64,000 nucleotides of DNA. It comes from Leguminivora glycinivorella (lineage: Eukaryota; Arthropoda; Insecta; Lepidoptera; Tortricidae). This document shows positions 22,280 through 34,400 of the stretch, one piece after another; the stretch's first letter is position 1, and each line of letters begins with the position of its first letter. The notes below the pieces were generated by a model. The model saw only the letters and a list, made by a program, of their open reading frames with translations. It was not told where the DNA came from and did no database searches. The position numbers and the translations under genes were made by a program. The stretch lies in the NCBI RefSeq assembly GCF_023078275.1, contig NC_062990.1:5037549-5101548 (forward strand), read 5' to 3'.

Positions 22280-23062
22280 CAGTGAAACCTGGTTAAGTGG
22301 GACCTGGATAAGTGAGAAACCTCTTTAGTTGGGACCCAAGGTGTGGTCCCGACACTTTCGCACCGATTTACCTCTATTAGTGAGACAAAACAGACCTCTA
22401 TAAGTGAGATTAGCCTTTTAGATTTTATAGTCACATTTCCCTCTATTAGTGAGACAGAGTGTGTATTTTACCTCTGTTACTGAGACTATATTTGAAATGT
22501 ATATGAACTTAATTGTTTGTAAAGAATTTTATAAAAATTTACCTCTGTATCTGAGACACATTCAATCTATGACCTCTGTAACTTGGACTTCATTGAAAAT
22601 CTACTTCCATATTTTTAATAATTCTTAGCCTATCTTTTTAATTACGCGATTGATCCTTTTTGTGTTCAGATGAGTTTAAGGGTTTTCTTGGTTATTTTAA
22701 GTAATTAAAACTAAAATCTCGATAATTTACATAAAAATATTTAAAAAAAAAATACTTTCATAATATACCTATAAAAGTTTTAAGACACAATGACGTTAGT
22801 CTTATATTTTATTTAAATACAAGGCTTATTTACCTTTTCTTTTAAGTAGTATACAATTAATAATAACTATATGCAAAACACCTTATTTATCACCTCTATA
22901 ACTGGCATACCCTCTATTCTGGCCTCTATTAGTGATACCCTCTGTAAATGAGACAAACATTTTATTATGCCTGTCTAACTGAGACCCTGAATAAGTGGAA
23001 TACCTCTTTAAGTGAGATAAATTTTGCCGTCCCTTGAAGTCTCACTTATCCAGGTTTCACTG
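22280..23062. mobile_element. pogo/Tc1-like MITE with internal motif array
   Basis: Ends are CAGTGAAACCTGGTTAAGTG and CACTTATCCAGGTTTCACTG, flanked by TA on both sides (22278-22279, 23063-23064), as expected for Tc1/mariner-pogo elements. No transposase. The interior repeats a motif like ACCTCTATTAGTGAGAC at least a dozen times with variation. Confidence 0.85.
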
Positions 23063-24007
23063 TATTTATGATTTTAGTTCCATCGCGTAAACACCAGAGG
23101 CGTAGCATTCGCCTATAGTTCTTTCTCCGTTTACTGATTAACTTAGAACGGGATAGAAGCAGCTTCTTTGGGGTGAAGTTAGGCACAACATATTGTAAAC
23201 AAACTTAAGAGGGCTTTCGTGTTAAAAATAGTGAAATCGCAACCGAGCGCTCGATCATACTGTGTGTGGTATCAAATTAAAGGGCTTTGCGAGTAGTTTA
23301 TAAATATATATCACATTATAGGAGTTTTTCTACTTGGTCTAACAAAATATGAGAAAATGTCCAAAAGTGGTAATAATTGTACCGGTGAAGGCTCGTTTTC
23401 AAAAAATTGGCAAAAATCAATAATAGCAATTTATAATCACTAAGGTATAACAGCAATTTAAGTAAACGTTGCAGATTAATTTAGCGCAAAACTTACTTCG
23501 ATGTGATGTAGATTTTCAATAAAATTGTCACTTAATTTTAGGTAATTTCTGAAAAAAATTGAATTCGCCTTAGGCTAATTTACTCTTTTTCAAAAACTTA
23601 AAATAAAAATCTAGTCTGAAATGATTGTGGTACAGGATATACGAATTATAAATTTACCCGTTTTAATATTCAAAATTGTCCAAATTTTACAAATAAGATC
23701 GACTGATTCAGCTCTATACGTGCGTTTTTCTAAACGTGCATTAGAAAAAAATTCATAATTAATTTAGTGAGTTAGTTTTCAAAAATCCAGTCTTATAAAA
23801 ATCAAGATAATAAGATGCTCTAACTGGAACTTGAATTAAATAAATCTATTGGATAACGGAAAGTGTAGTATTTCACCGACTAAAACTATCAATTTTACAT
23901 TCTTTTGACGTTTTTTTTGAAAGCAGCCTTAAAACTCACTCACTTTCTAAGTATATAATACGACTCTCACTTAGACGGCCCATGGTAACCGTACTGATTC
24001 TTTAATT

Positions 24008-25247
24008 TAACTATAAGAGTCAAACACGTTTAACGGTGAAAACTCGTCAAAAAATAACTCACGATAAACTATCGTGAGGTAACCGGTAGAGGCAGGATCG
24101 ATCAAATCTCTTATGATTTCGGTGAAACACAGTCGTTACCTAGTTTACCGACAGAACAACGACATCTAGCGTGATATCTTGGCAACAGTTGGTATTTGTA
24201 TGTAATACTATCACTTTTTAACCGTGTTTTAACCGACTTCATAAAAGGGGGAGGTCCTCAATTCGACTGATTTTTAGGGTTCCGTAGGCAACTAAGAACC
24301 CTTACAGTTTCGCCATGTCTGTCTGTCCATCCGTCCGTCCTTCCGCGGATAATCTCGGTGATCGTTAGCACTAGAAAGCTGAAATTTAGTACCAATATGT
24401 ATATCAATCACGCCGACAAAGTGGCAAAATAAAAAGTGAAAAAAAAAATGTTTTGTTAGGGTACATACAAATTACCATAAAGTGGGGACTGATTTTTTTT
24501 CATCCAACCCCAACGTGTGATATATATTGTTGGATAGGTATTTAAAAATGAATAAAATCGTTTTTTGATAGTATTAATCTTTTCAGAAATAATCGCTCCT
24601 AAAGGAAAAAAAAGTGTGCCCCCCCCTCTAACTATGGAACAAATATGAAAAAAATCACAAAAATAGAATTTTATAAAGACTTTCTAAGAAAATTGTTTTA
24701 AACTTGATAGGTTTAGTCGTTTTTGAGAAAAGTACGAAACCCTACACTGAGCGTTGCCCGACACGCTCTTGGCCGGTTTTTTTTGGTGTGTGTATATTTT
24801 TTTTAATCGTACGGCGGGGTTATACCCGTACGATTCATTATAATTATAAGAAATTCGATCCATTAATTATAAGAAAATTATTGTACATGACATTTATACA
24901 TTGTGGTGGAGTCAATAAATACTTATTCTTTTTTTTTCTTCATTCAAAAAAAACTTAAAATCGGTTCATAATTCTTGGAGATACCGAGTAACAGAACCTC
25001 TTCCCTTTTCGGTTAAAAAGTGCTACATACAAATCTCCAGTGAGTATTATGTATTATTCTTTGATACAAATACCAACTGTTGCCAAGATATCACGCTAGA
25101 TGTCGTTGTTCCGTCGGTAAACTAGGTAATGACTGTGTTTCACCGAATACATAAGAGATTTGATCGATCCTGCCTCTACCGGTTTTCTCACGATTGTTTT
25201 TCGTGAGTTATTTTTTGATGAGTCTTCACCGTTAAACGTGTTGTACT
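24008..25247. mobile_element. 1.2 kb foldback DNA element
   Basis: Long inverted arms at about 24008-24205 and 25060-25247: AACACGTTTAACGGTGAAAA at the left pairs with CACCGTTAAACGTGTT at the right, and AGATATCACGCTAGATGTCG at the right pairs with the left arm. No transposase inside. It contains another common repeat (TTTTAGGGTTCCGTAGGCAA at about 24270). Confidence 0.8.
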
Positions 25248-26115
25248 CATACATATTATTTCAAGAATTTGGTTTCTCACAGCCAGAGAACGGACGGATT
25301 TGCTGCATTCTTAGTGACTTACATCATTTTAATAACCGTATGAGATGACGCACAAAATCCGATCATACAAAATAATCTCTGCTCATAGCAAAATGTAAAT
25401 GTACAACCGTTGTCGCTTCGCTTTTAGAAAACACTGAGAAAGTAAAAAGCAAAAAATAATATGCTGGTTAGATTTCCTACCTAAGCCTGAATGTCTAAAC
25501 GTAAAGATCCAAATTATAAACTAATCAATTATTTCTGGAGTAGGGGCCAGCTTGCGAAAGGTTGGGTGGGGCAAACAGTCAATAGCAAGGCGAGGAACAG
25601 GGCTGGTATACTGTTTAAAATATTTGGAAAATAAAATACCTATATTATCAATGGTATCTGTATATTAAATAATACATTGCATTATTATTTAAAATAGTTA
25701 CGAATTTCCTCCTTTTTGCACGCGTATCGTACGACGTTTTTCGTATTCGTATATAATTCGTAAATCGTGTCGATTTAAAACACTCCCTTCGGTCGTGTTT
25801 TAATTTATCGCCACTCGTTTCGAACTTCCTTTTTTACGCACTTGTATCGTAATGTACTAATATATGATAGAAATCAGAATTACCAAAGGGAGTTTCAATC
25901 ATTATGTCAAACAAAGGGATACGTTTTTACTTATGTAAGATTTTTACCACACATGCTTTTGCTATGCATATGTACCTACATAAGCATGTATACATACTGA
26001 TAAATAATAACCCGGGTAAATCCATGTAAAAATAACGTGAGTCACGACTTCATTGAGTGTATATTAGAACTATGAGCTATAAATGAAAGGATCTATTTAT
26101 GAAAGGAGTTATTTT

Positions 26116-26350
26116 GAGGACCGGTCTGGCGCAGTCGGTAGTGACCCTGCCTGCTACGCCGCGGGCCCGGGTTCGAATCCCGGTAAGGGCATTTATTTGT
26201 GTGATGGGCACAGATATTTGTTCCTGAGTCATGGATGTTTGTATTTATATATTATATATATCGTTGTCTGAGTACCCACAACACAAGCCTTTTTGAGCTT
26301 ACTGTGGACCTCAGTCAATCTGTGTAAGAATGTCCTATATTTATTATTAT
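26116..26350 (+). mobile_element. tRNA-derived SINE, copy 2
   Basis: Same head and body as the copy at 18165, with a more diverged 3' part ending in TTTATTATTATTAT. Confidence 0.85.
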
Positions 26351-26512
26351 TATCTATGTATTATCGGGAAGTAACACTTAAGAGATATATTATCACTTGA
26401 ACTTACATAGTGAATAAATGGAACGTTCCATAAACGTTGCAGTGCTCTCCACTCAGGCCGATCTTTTGCCTTTCTAAAGGATCCCTGGAGCCCAACGTAT
26501 GACCTTCATGAT

Positions 26513-26939
26513 CGAGGCTCGAAACCGGTTTATTTATTACCGGTTAAAACCGGTTTATTTCGATTTTACTCCGAACTTTCTAAAGAACGCGAACGTTATG
26601 AGAACTTTATTTTAACCGAAATAAACCGGTTTATTCGATGCCGCGTAAATACCTACGTTCACGCAGCGACCTTTTTTGTTTGGTTAGAACAGTATTACCT
26701 ATCATACTGTGGAATAAACCGGTTTATTTTGTTCTAAACCGGTTAATCGAACGAAACCTTTATGAAAGCGTTCCCCTAAAAAAAAAAACATTCAGTCGAA
26801 TTGAGAACCTCCTCCTTTTTTGAAGTCGGTTAAAAACCGGTTTAAAGATAGCGGTTTTTCGAGCGAAAACGAAATTTAAAGGTTTTGCCGTTTTTGTACA
26901 TGATAACGGTTTGAAAATTTTACCGGTATCCGAGCCCTG
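26513..26939. mobile_element. hAT-like MITE rich in AACCGGTTTATT
   Basis: Ends CGAGGCTCGAAACCGG and CCGGTATCCGAGCCCTG are imperfect inverted repeats. The flanks TTCATGAT (26505-26512) and TTCGTGAT (26940-26947) form an 8 bp target duplication with one mismatch, the hallmark of hAT elements. The interior has many copies of AACCGGTTTATT in both orientations. Confidence 0.75.
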
Positions 26940-27213
26940 TTCGTGATTGTGTTGAACCAGCGCTTCTTTGGCCATTTGGCCAGATGAGATCCTGACAGGC
27001 TTGAGAACGCATTGATTGTTGGACCAGTGGAGGGCCATCGTTAAAGAGCTGGATGACCCACGTGCTGGTGCAGCATAATCATGAAGGTCACATGCGGTGG
27101 GCTCCAGGGGGGTTTATCTTTGCACCCGATTGAAATGGTCTCATGCAGTTGCATACAAGTTTTGCCTTAACATCTCACATTATAATAAACTTAAAACTAA
27201 TCCGCATTAAACA

Positions 27214-28320
27214 CTACGTAGAGCTCTGCCGATAGTTCTTAGTGTCCAATATCTTCTTCCCGCACATCGCACAAATTCCTTTCTTGTATGCACACGCCTG
27301 GCAATAGTGTGAACCAACTTGGTGCACTTTTGTACGGCAGATCCTGGAATTTTATATAGAATTTATTAATTTCATATGTATTTAACAATTTGTTTAGAAC
27401 AATACTCATACAATTATTTTTCTTCACAGATTTTTTAAGACATGCTTTTGTTAATATTGTCTTCGGTTACCGCGATAGTTACTTATGAAATAAAACTATG
27501 GAAACGGATTATATCGCATATAATGAACCCCCCTCAACCGTTGACCATGAATGCTGTAAAGTGTTTGAAACGTTGGGATAAATTATAAATTCATTATATG
27601 TGATATAATTTGTTTCCATAGTTTTATTTCATGCTTTTGTAACATTTCATTTGGTAGACATACTAGTCATAACATTATAGTTTCAACTAAATGCATCCTC
27701 TATGAATAATATTTTGGGTCTTTTCTATTTTAAGTTGTTCTTATTCACTTTGCTAGGATAGGATGCTACAATTTATGTTCAAAAATAATTATTTTTATGA
27801 CACAAATTACAGCATAAAATATTTATAATCATTGTACCTACATATTTTATATTATCTACCTAAATAAGTCGTAAATCACTAAAAAATAAATTCATTCTCT
27901 AATTTTTTACTTCTCTGTATCCGTTTATTTTTAGGCTGCGATTTAAAATATTACAAGTTACTGCAGATTAACTTTTTATTCTAAGTGTCATTAATTTCAA
28001 CAACATTTGTTTATTATCAAGACAATCTTATAGTGTAAAATCATGAGAGTAAAATGTAACTTTTACTCTTAGTCAGTATTATATCTCTACGATAACACGA
28101 TAATCTCATGAAGTACACGAACTAAATAAAATTATCAGTTTACTTACTTGCATTCTTGGAACTTAGAAGTGTACGGATTATAGCGTCCTTTTGAAGCCGT
28201 CAAAGCTTTGTTTTCTCCCACTTTCCTGCCACCTGACTCCGTGGTGTTCCTAGCCCCGGTCTTCCAGGGGTCTGGGGTAATTACACGACCAAGTTTCTTC
28301 TCACATTTCTCGCAAACCAT
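27214..28320 (-). CDS. CRIPT: CRIPT, cysteine-rich PDZ-binding protein
   Basis: Exons 28148-28320 and 27214-27343 join as AA|GTAAGT to TTCCAG|G, giving 100 residues against 101 in human. The start MVCEKCEKKLGRVITPD, the middle ARNTTESGGRKVGENKALT and the end GICAMCGKKILDTKNYRQSS are diagnostic of CRIPT. Cysteine pairs C3/C6, C57/C60, the Cys pair after SHY and CAMC form the zinc-binding framework. The intron falls at the usual place before ICR. In animals CRIPT was found as a ligand of PDZ domains of PSD-95 and also takes part in the minor spliceosome. The C-terminal residues here (QSST) differ from the vertebrate PDZ-binding end (QTSV). The intron contains a small inverted-repeat element. 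Complete and apparently functional. Confidence 0.96.
27485..27632. mobile_element. Hairpin MITE in the CRIPT intron
   Basis: Inverted ends ATGAAATAAAACTATGGAAA and TTTCCATAGTTTTATTTCAT flank a short centre, with the inner parts (ATTATATCGCATATAATGAA) also pairing. Confidence 0.8.
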
Positions 28321-28679
28321 GGTTGTTTTGGTCAGAAGCTTACAAACATAACCTCAAAGCGTACTTGTTGTTTCGTTATTTCAGATATAATGGTACTTGG
28401 GAACAGTTGAGAATTTTGCTGTTTTATTTACTAGTGCATTGTTTTAGTAAACAAATTTAATGATTAAACAATTTTAGCAAATTAATTTGCAGATTACTAA
28501 TTATTATTTTGTCGTCTGACACGTTTGACACTGACGTTCAGATTTTGATTCAGATTGCACTTTGGCGTATGGAGATTAGAAATATAAGGAGCGAAAGCTT
28601 TAAGTATCAGAAGTGCACATATAAAAGAAAAGATAGGTGGCGCTGCAATCGCAGGTGCATAAGGGTTTGACAAACACTT

Positions 28680-28748
28680 TGCCTTCTCGGTAGTGACCCC
28701 ACCTACGGAGCAAGAGGTCCCGGGTTCAAACCCTGATGAGACCTTTTT
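28680..28748 (+). repeat. tRNA-like SINE head
   Basis: CTCGGTAGTGACCCC resembles an A box and GGTCCCGGGTTCAAACCC a B box, followed by TTTTTTT. No foldable acceptor stem is seen, so it is a SINE head rather than a tRNA gene. Confidence 0.45.
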
Positions 28749-28998
28749 TTATTTTTTTCTACTAATATTTTTCTTGAATTATTTTATTTTTTTAATGTCC
28801 AAAAATATTTTGTTTTGTCACAACTTTTCGAAATTTCATTCGCAAGACTTACAACATTACTGAAGAATCCTAAGATGGGGCAAACAATGTAAAAGGTCTT
28901 AAGTTAACATTTGTATGAATAAAACAATAAATAAACACAAATAAAATACACAAAAAGAAAATTAATGTATAAAAAAAAACAAAAAGCAAAAATCGCTG

Positions 28999-29067
28999 TC
29001 AGAAATGTCAGAATCGAACCCGAGAACATCTGCGTACGAAGCCAGCGCACTACCACGGGACTACGTC
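28999..29067 (-). repeat. tRNA-like SINE remnant
   Basis: On the minus strand, GTAGTCCCGTGGTAGTGCGC (A-box-like) precedes CTCGGGTTCGATTCTGAC (B-box-like). The cloverleaf ends do not pair well enough for a tRNA gene. Confidence 0.4.
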
Positions 29068-30067
29068 TTGACTTGCTCAGTCTGACGAAAGAACGTCTAA
29101 TGTCATCTCACATCGCTGATCATTGAGCGAGACATGCGCTCCAAGCGGAGTGATTTGTAACTACAATACAAGGCCTCAGCTGGTCATTTTTGCGACTGTT
29201 CTACTTCGACAGACTTTCCTCCTTATCTCTAGTCTCCCTGCTTTGGCGACTTAAGGCCTGTCCAGATGGGTAGATCAAATCGGTCGATTTCATTGGAAAA
29301 GAAATAGGAGTGGCCCCAGTAGTCATTGCTGACTAACAAATCAACACAATTTTTGGATTTATGTTGGTGGTGATATAGTTAGTGAGAAACATTAAAAAAA
29401 ATCCCCGTTTTTGCCATCAGTTGGCCATGGCTGTACATGTGCCGTGTGTCAAAAGAAATATTCTTGTCGTGTCTTGGGTTATTAGGTAAGAGTTCTTTCG
29501 AAGATTAAAGCTTTTACTCTTAATAAAACACTTTATGGATATATTTTATTTGTATTGAGCAAAATACTGTCTCTATACAATATAACATACTAACATTGAA
29601 AGCATCTACAATACTTTAAAACCTGAATTCCTACTGAACTAGACATCCTTCTTATTTTGCGTTTACCTGTATGAAATTAGCATCAACTGATTTAAGACTA
29701 GAAACACATTACAGTACCCGGCGATAATTATTGCACATCGGTTTTTCGTCATCGTAGAGCGGTGTCTCTTTCTTGCTTATGTGACGTTAATTGTCTCTTT
29801 CTAAAGGCCGACGAGCATATTTTATCGCCGTTTACTTTATGTACCTATGTATTTTTATATCCTTACTCATAATTTTATTACAGAAAAAAATAAAATTATT
29901 GAAAGCAGGTCAAGCAGGAAACTGCTTTCTCTGTTTAGGGCCTATCCATATGTGAAAAATATGAAGAGAAGATGTACCAAGTTTCTAGCTCAGTAGGAAT
30001 AAATGCTATAAAACTATCACTAACACAAAAATCAACAAACAAAACAAATATTGCACAAAAACTAAAA

Positions 30068-31463
30068 CTAACTCTGGCCCTTCGCTGGAGAATTGCTTAA
30101 TTTGCTATCCGTCGGTGCTTCTTGTTCCATTGGTGCTGTTTCTGTCTGTGGTGCTGCATATTCTGCGGTAGGTTCAACATACTGTGCAGCCGGATCATAT
30201 TGTGTACTAGGATCGGCATATTGAGTATTGGGATCAGCATATTGCGCATTAGGATCCACATATTGGCTCCCATCATATTCTTGTTGATAAGTCCCATCTG
30301 TGGCGTAATTTTCATATTGTCCTTCATATTGAGCGTTTGGATCAGTATATTGCTGTGGGTACTGTTCGTAATTCTCAAATTGACCTTCTTGGTAATTCTG
30401 CTGATAGTTTTGATCGTAGCCTTCAGTTTGTTCGTAATACGGTTGAGTTTTCTCTGCGTAATTTTGATCAGTGTTTTCATAACCTTGTTCGTATGGTTGT
30501 TCTACTTGTTCTGCGGGATATTTTTCTGGTTGATGTTCTTTTTCATATTCAACTTCTTTCTCATCAGCTATTTCCTCTTTACCATTATCTTCAACTCTTG
30601 TTGGTGCTTCTTCAACAAATGTTCTATCTGGTTGGGTAGTGTGATCTGGTTCTTTGTTGTAATTTTTGATGGAGGTTCTGGAAGATTGTTTGCTCAGAGG
30701 TCTGTGGTCTCTAGGATCTGGTCTGGTGTCTGGCTGGTCGGGGTGTCTGGTGGGGTCAGCTCGGGGATGGTCTGGTCCGCCACCGGCGGCGGGAGGTGCA
30801 TTTCGGTCGGTTGAGGGTACGTGCGTGGCTGGTGCTGGAAGGTTGGATTAATTTTTAAATATTATAGTATTTGCCAATAAATAAGGTGCGTAAACAATAT
30901 CTATTACTTCTTTAATCATACGGAAACAAATGTCGAAATTGAAATATATAACAACTTTACTAACATTTAAAATATTAAAACAAACAGATTATTAGATTAA
31001 GACATGTGTATGATATTAACATCCGGAAAATTGCGGGTCACAACTGGATGACACTAGCTCAGGACCGGGACAAGTGGCGTACTAGAGAGAGGCCTATGCT
31101 CAGCAGTGGGCGATAAAGGGCTGATATGATGATGATGATGATATTAACTGCGGCGTACTGGAAGAGAGGCGTATGATCAACAGTAGGCGATAAAGGGCTC
31201 ATCATAATGAATGATATTAATGACGGAGGTATCGTGATCTCCAATATAAGTAGGTCCTTGAAGATAATTTTCGGATATCGATATAAAAGACAATATGTAA
31301 GACAATATTGAAGTGATTATAATGATGCCTAATATAAAGACTTTTGAGAAGTTGAAAATGGTGACATAGAAAACAATAACACCACTGACCTGTGCGAGGG
31401 CTAGGTGACTGCATGGAGCGCCCCAGGGTGTCTACTTGACGCTGCAGAGTTGCCAGTTCCGTC
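30068..31463 (-). CDS. SDCCAG8: SDCCAG8-like, alternative end C (two exons, tyrosine-rich repeats)
   Basis: Exon C1 31390-31463 (AA|G, then TELATLQRQVDTLGRSMQ, donor G|GTCAGT) joins exon C2 30068-30834 (TTCCAG|CA) in phase, adding about 280 residues for an isoform of about 877. C2 starts with a Pro/Asp/Arg-rich stretch and then becomes a low-complexity domain of Tyr, Gln, Asn, Glu and Pro, with repeats of the form QYADPNTQYADPSTQYDP (about 30120-30360). It ends SNSPAKGQS. Such Tyr/Gln-rich sequence is typical of self-associating disordered regions (inference). Confidence 0.68.
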
Positions 31464-34400
31464 CTGAATCAGTGATGCACACACAACTCACACACAAGTG
31501 CAAACTCTACACATAGATATAAATCAAGAAAATGTTGCAACTTGACTTGATCAAAGAAGGGAAAAATAAGGTTTAAATATTTGACATTTACTAGATTGAT
31601 TTCATTCAACATGTTTTAAAACTGATTCATGATTAGGTATATATTGATAGGTACTTTAGTACCTAATCATTAGGATTTTGTTTTTTCGAATAGTTAATAT
31701 AACGAGTATTTTGATCATAAGACTTTACGCCTTTTTGAGTTGAAAATGTAAGAGTTTCATCTGTTCTAACTACATTAACATGCATAGCGACACTACTGTT
31801 ACTACTAAACATTACATACACCGCCAATTCTACATTTCTAAGCAGACTATTCTAAACAGTTCCATCACCAACACCAAACGACATCTTTACCTTAACAGGA
31901 TCATCGTCAGAATCTATTCTATCAATTGACAGATCGCTAAACTGTCTAGTAAGCGTTCCTTCGTCATATCTTCTAAATCTATTCCTATACGGTGTCGAAG
32001 TGTAATATGTGCGGTCTAGATCAAATGAGCTGTTGGGGTAGCCGCTTAGTGGCGTGTAGCTTCGTGAGATGGTAGTAGTGCAGTATTTCTTATGGGAAGA
32101 CCACAGGTTACGCAGTTTTCTCATAAGCTCTGCGTTCCTGCAAAGCAATTGTGTTTTTTCCGTTCTGAAAAATTTAATGGTGTCGTGAAATGATATGATT
32201 TGATGAGGTTGATGAGCAGAAACAAATACAAATAAAGGGAATATTAGTAATTAATAAATATAACAAAAGTAAAATGAAAATTTGTTAAGATAACAAAAAC
32301 AAATTAAAGTAAAGACAACTCATTCATAACACATAAAACAAAATAAACATAAGTAACACACTAACACAATAAGAATATGTACAAAGCAACTAGTGATTAG
32401 TGAATCTAAAGTACGTCTTCTCTATTATTTAATATACTTTACAAAAAGTAAAGAATATAGTGAAAAAGAAAGATATAATTTTACATTTATTGCACACATG
32501 ATTAATTATCATTACCCATTAAACATTTATAGTTTCAAAAAGTTTACAACATCGCATATCTACTGTAACAAAACGTTTCAACATTATTTTTTAATAAAAT
32601 TACAACATTGATCACATCAAGATAAACAAATTACTTCCAATACTTAGAACCGTTACTTTTATAACATTTCGTTTTTTTTTTCATTACCTACTTTCATTAA
32701 TTACAAAATCAAACGGAACAAAACTTTACCATCCTTAAAATAAAACTCAACTTCAGATACAATTACTACAAATATTTTTAAAATTTTGTAACTTCAGATT
32801 TAACTATCTACTTCAAGCATCTAAAATTGCACAAACCCTAAATCTAAATCTTTCGCGTTACTTTCAGTCACAGAAAATTATCGTATAGTTGTCATTTGGA
32901 CTTCTAAATCTTTTTAATTTTCATCGTTTTGTTGAGCCTTTGATATTTCAGGTTCTTTTGTTTCTTCCACTTCAGATTCTGGTGGGTCATTTCTACTTTC
33001 ATCATTTTTTGGATCATCAACGATTTTATCTTCTACTTCGGCAGTTATTTCTTGATCTTGTTCTGTGACTGTATTTTCTGTAACGGTATTTTCTGCATTT
33101 TCTACGATCATGTTTTCTGCTTGGTTTCCGTCTGTATCTGCTGCTTGTTTTTCTATGTCTTGTTTTGGTTCTGGAGAAGCCGGTGCGACATCAACTTTAT
33201 TATTTCCTTGCATGGTTTCTGGATTGTCTTCCTTTTCAACAATCATAGGTTCACTATCGCTACTCTCTACTTTGCTTTCTAAAGGTTCTTCCGTCTTCTT
33301 CAAAACTTGAACATCACTATCAGTGACTTCCATGCTAAATGCGTTTAGAACTCCTTTTTCCTCAACCACTTCAACGACCGTTTCTCGTCTCTTCTTATCC
33401 TTCTTCCTCGGCTTCGGTATTAGCTTCACGCTTATATCAACTTTAATAGGCTCCTTTTTCTCCCGTAAAAAGGGCTGTTGAATCATAAGCGGTAGATTGT
33501 ATACTTTCTCTCCTCTCTCTTCGAGATCCTGATTGGTCGTCAGCGGGCCAATGGTGATTGGCGCGTAATTATTCGACGAATCGGACTCTTTTGCGGAGCG
33601 GCGCCGGGTACGGCGGGTCGAGGGATCGCGCGGTCTTGAGCGGTCGCGCTGTGTTCTGATTGGTTCGTCTGTACGGCTGCGACATTGCGTGCCTGCCACC
33701 AATAAAAACACAGCACGACGTTAGAAACAGTTCGAGTTTAAATGGGTAATGATAATGTGAATTATTTGAAGTGCTTCTTGGTTTATTTCAAACTGATAGT
33801 GATTGTTAAATTCATTCTTTAATTTTTCGTTATTTATTATATTATCGAATGCAAATGCATGTGTTTTATTATCTTCATTAACAACTACTAAATCATTCAA
33901 TAAGTCTTTGTATTTATTTAATGTGTGTCAGTGATCTTTGTCTATCAGTTTCAAACGATCCAAAGTTTGAAGTAAAGTGAGTGTTAGTGTTATTCATGCA
34001 TAAGAGATGAAATTCGTTCGTACTTGTGCCTACGGTTTGCGTCGTCTAGCTTGTCTGTGAGCAAACGACATTCTCCGGTGAGTTTCTCCATCAGACTGTT
34101 TTGTGAATGTATCATGGACTCCAACTCGGCAACCGTTTTTGCTGCGGGACCAAATGTTCCAACTTTACTTTTGAAAAATTTAAAAATACTCCAAATTTTC
34201 TTTTAATAATAGACAAAGGTGATAACAGAAGCCATCCTAAAGTTAGAAAGGACCTTGTCGCTTTAAAAGATTTTGAAGTGCTTAAAGGTCTTGCTGTTAA
34301 AGGGGAAGTGGATGCTATCAAACAATCTGATGAATAAACTATTGAAGTCAAGCCCTTTCACGATACAATAAACATGCATAAAGATGAAAGGGTAAAATAT

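Larger units (their letters stand above)
21436..27213. other. Transposon-rich intergenic DNA
   Basis: Between the start of the secreted-protein gene and the end of CRIPT I see no credible exon. It holds copies of dispersed repeats (21690-21860, 22087-22268), a pogo-like MITE (22280-23062), a 1.2 kb foldback element (24008-25247), a repeat shared with 19480-19560 (25755-25860), a SINE (26116-26350) and a hAT-like MITE (26513-26939). 23065-24007 is AT-rich with nothing recognised. Confidence 0.7.
28321..30067. other. Intergenic DNA upstream of CRIPT, with two tRNA-like repeats
   Basis: No credible exon. Contains a tRNA-like sequence on the plus strand (28690-28748, B box GGTTCAAACCC, followed by a T run) and one on the minus strand (about 28999-29067, B box GGTTCGATTC). 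29540-29880 carries AATAAA signals on the minus strand (TTTATT near 29548 and 29875) that could end the longest SDCCAG8-like transcript. Confidence 0.55.

Noticed and set aside
26083..26271. Possible tRNA gene around 26118-26192
   Set aside because: A and B boxes are present, but the sequence continues into the SINE body found in five copies; the acceptor stem does not pair.
31894..31899. Strong donor GTAAAG inside alternative exon B
   Set aside because: Joining from it to exon C1 breaks the frame and reaches a stop quickly, so I treat exon B as terminal.
34107..34337. Plus-strand ORF antisense to SDCCAG8-like exon 14
   Set aside because: Overlaps a well-supported coiled-coil exon on the other strand and has no supporting features.
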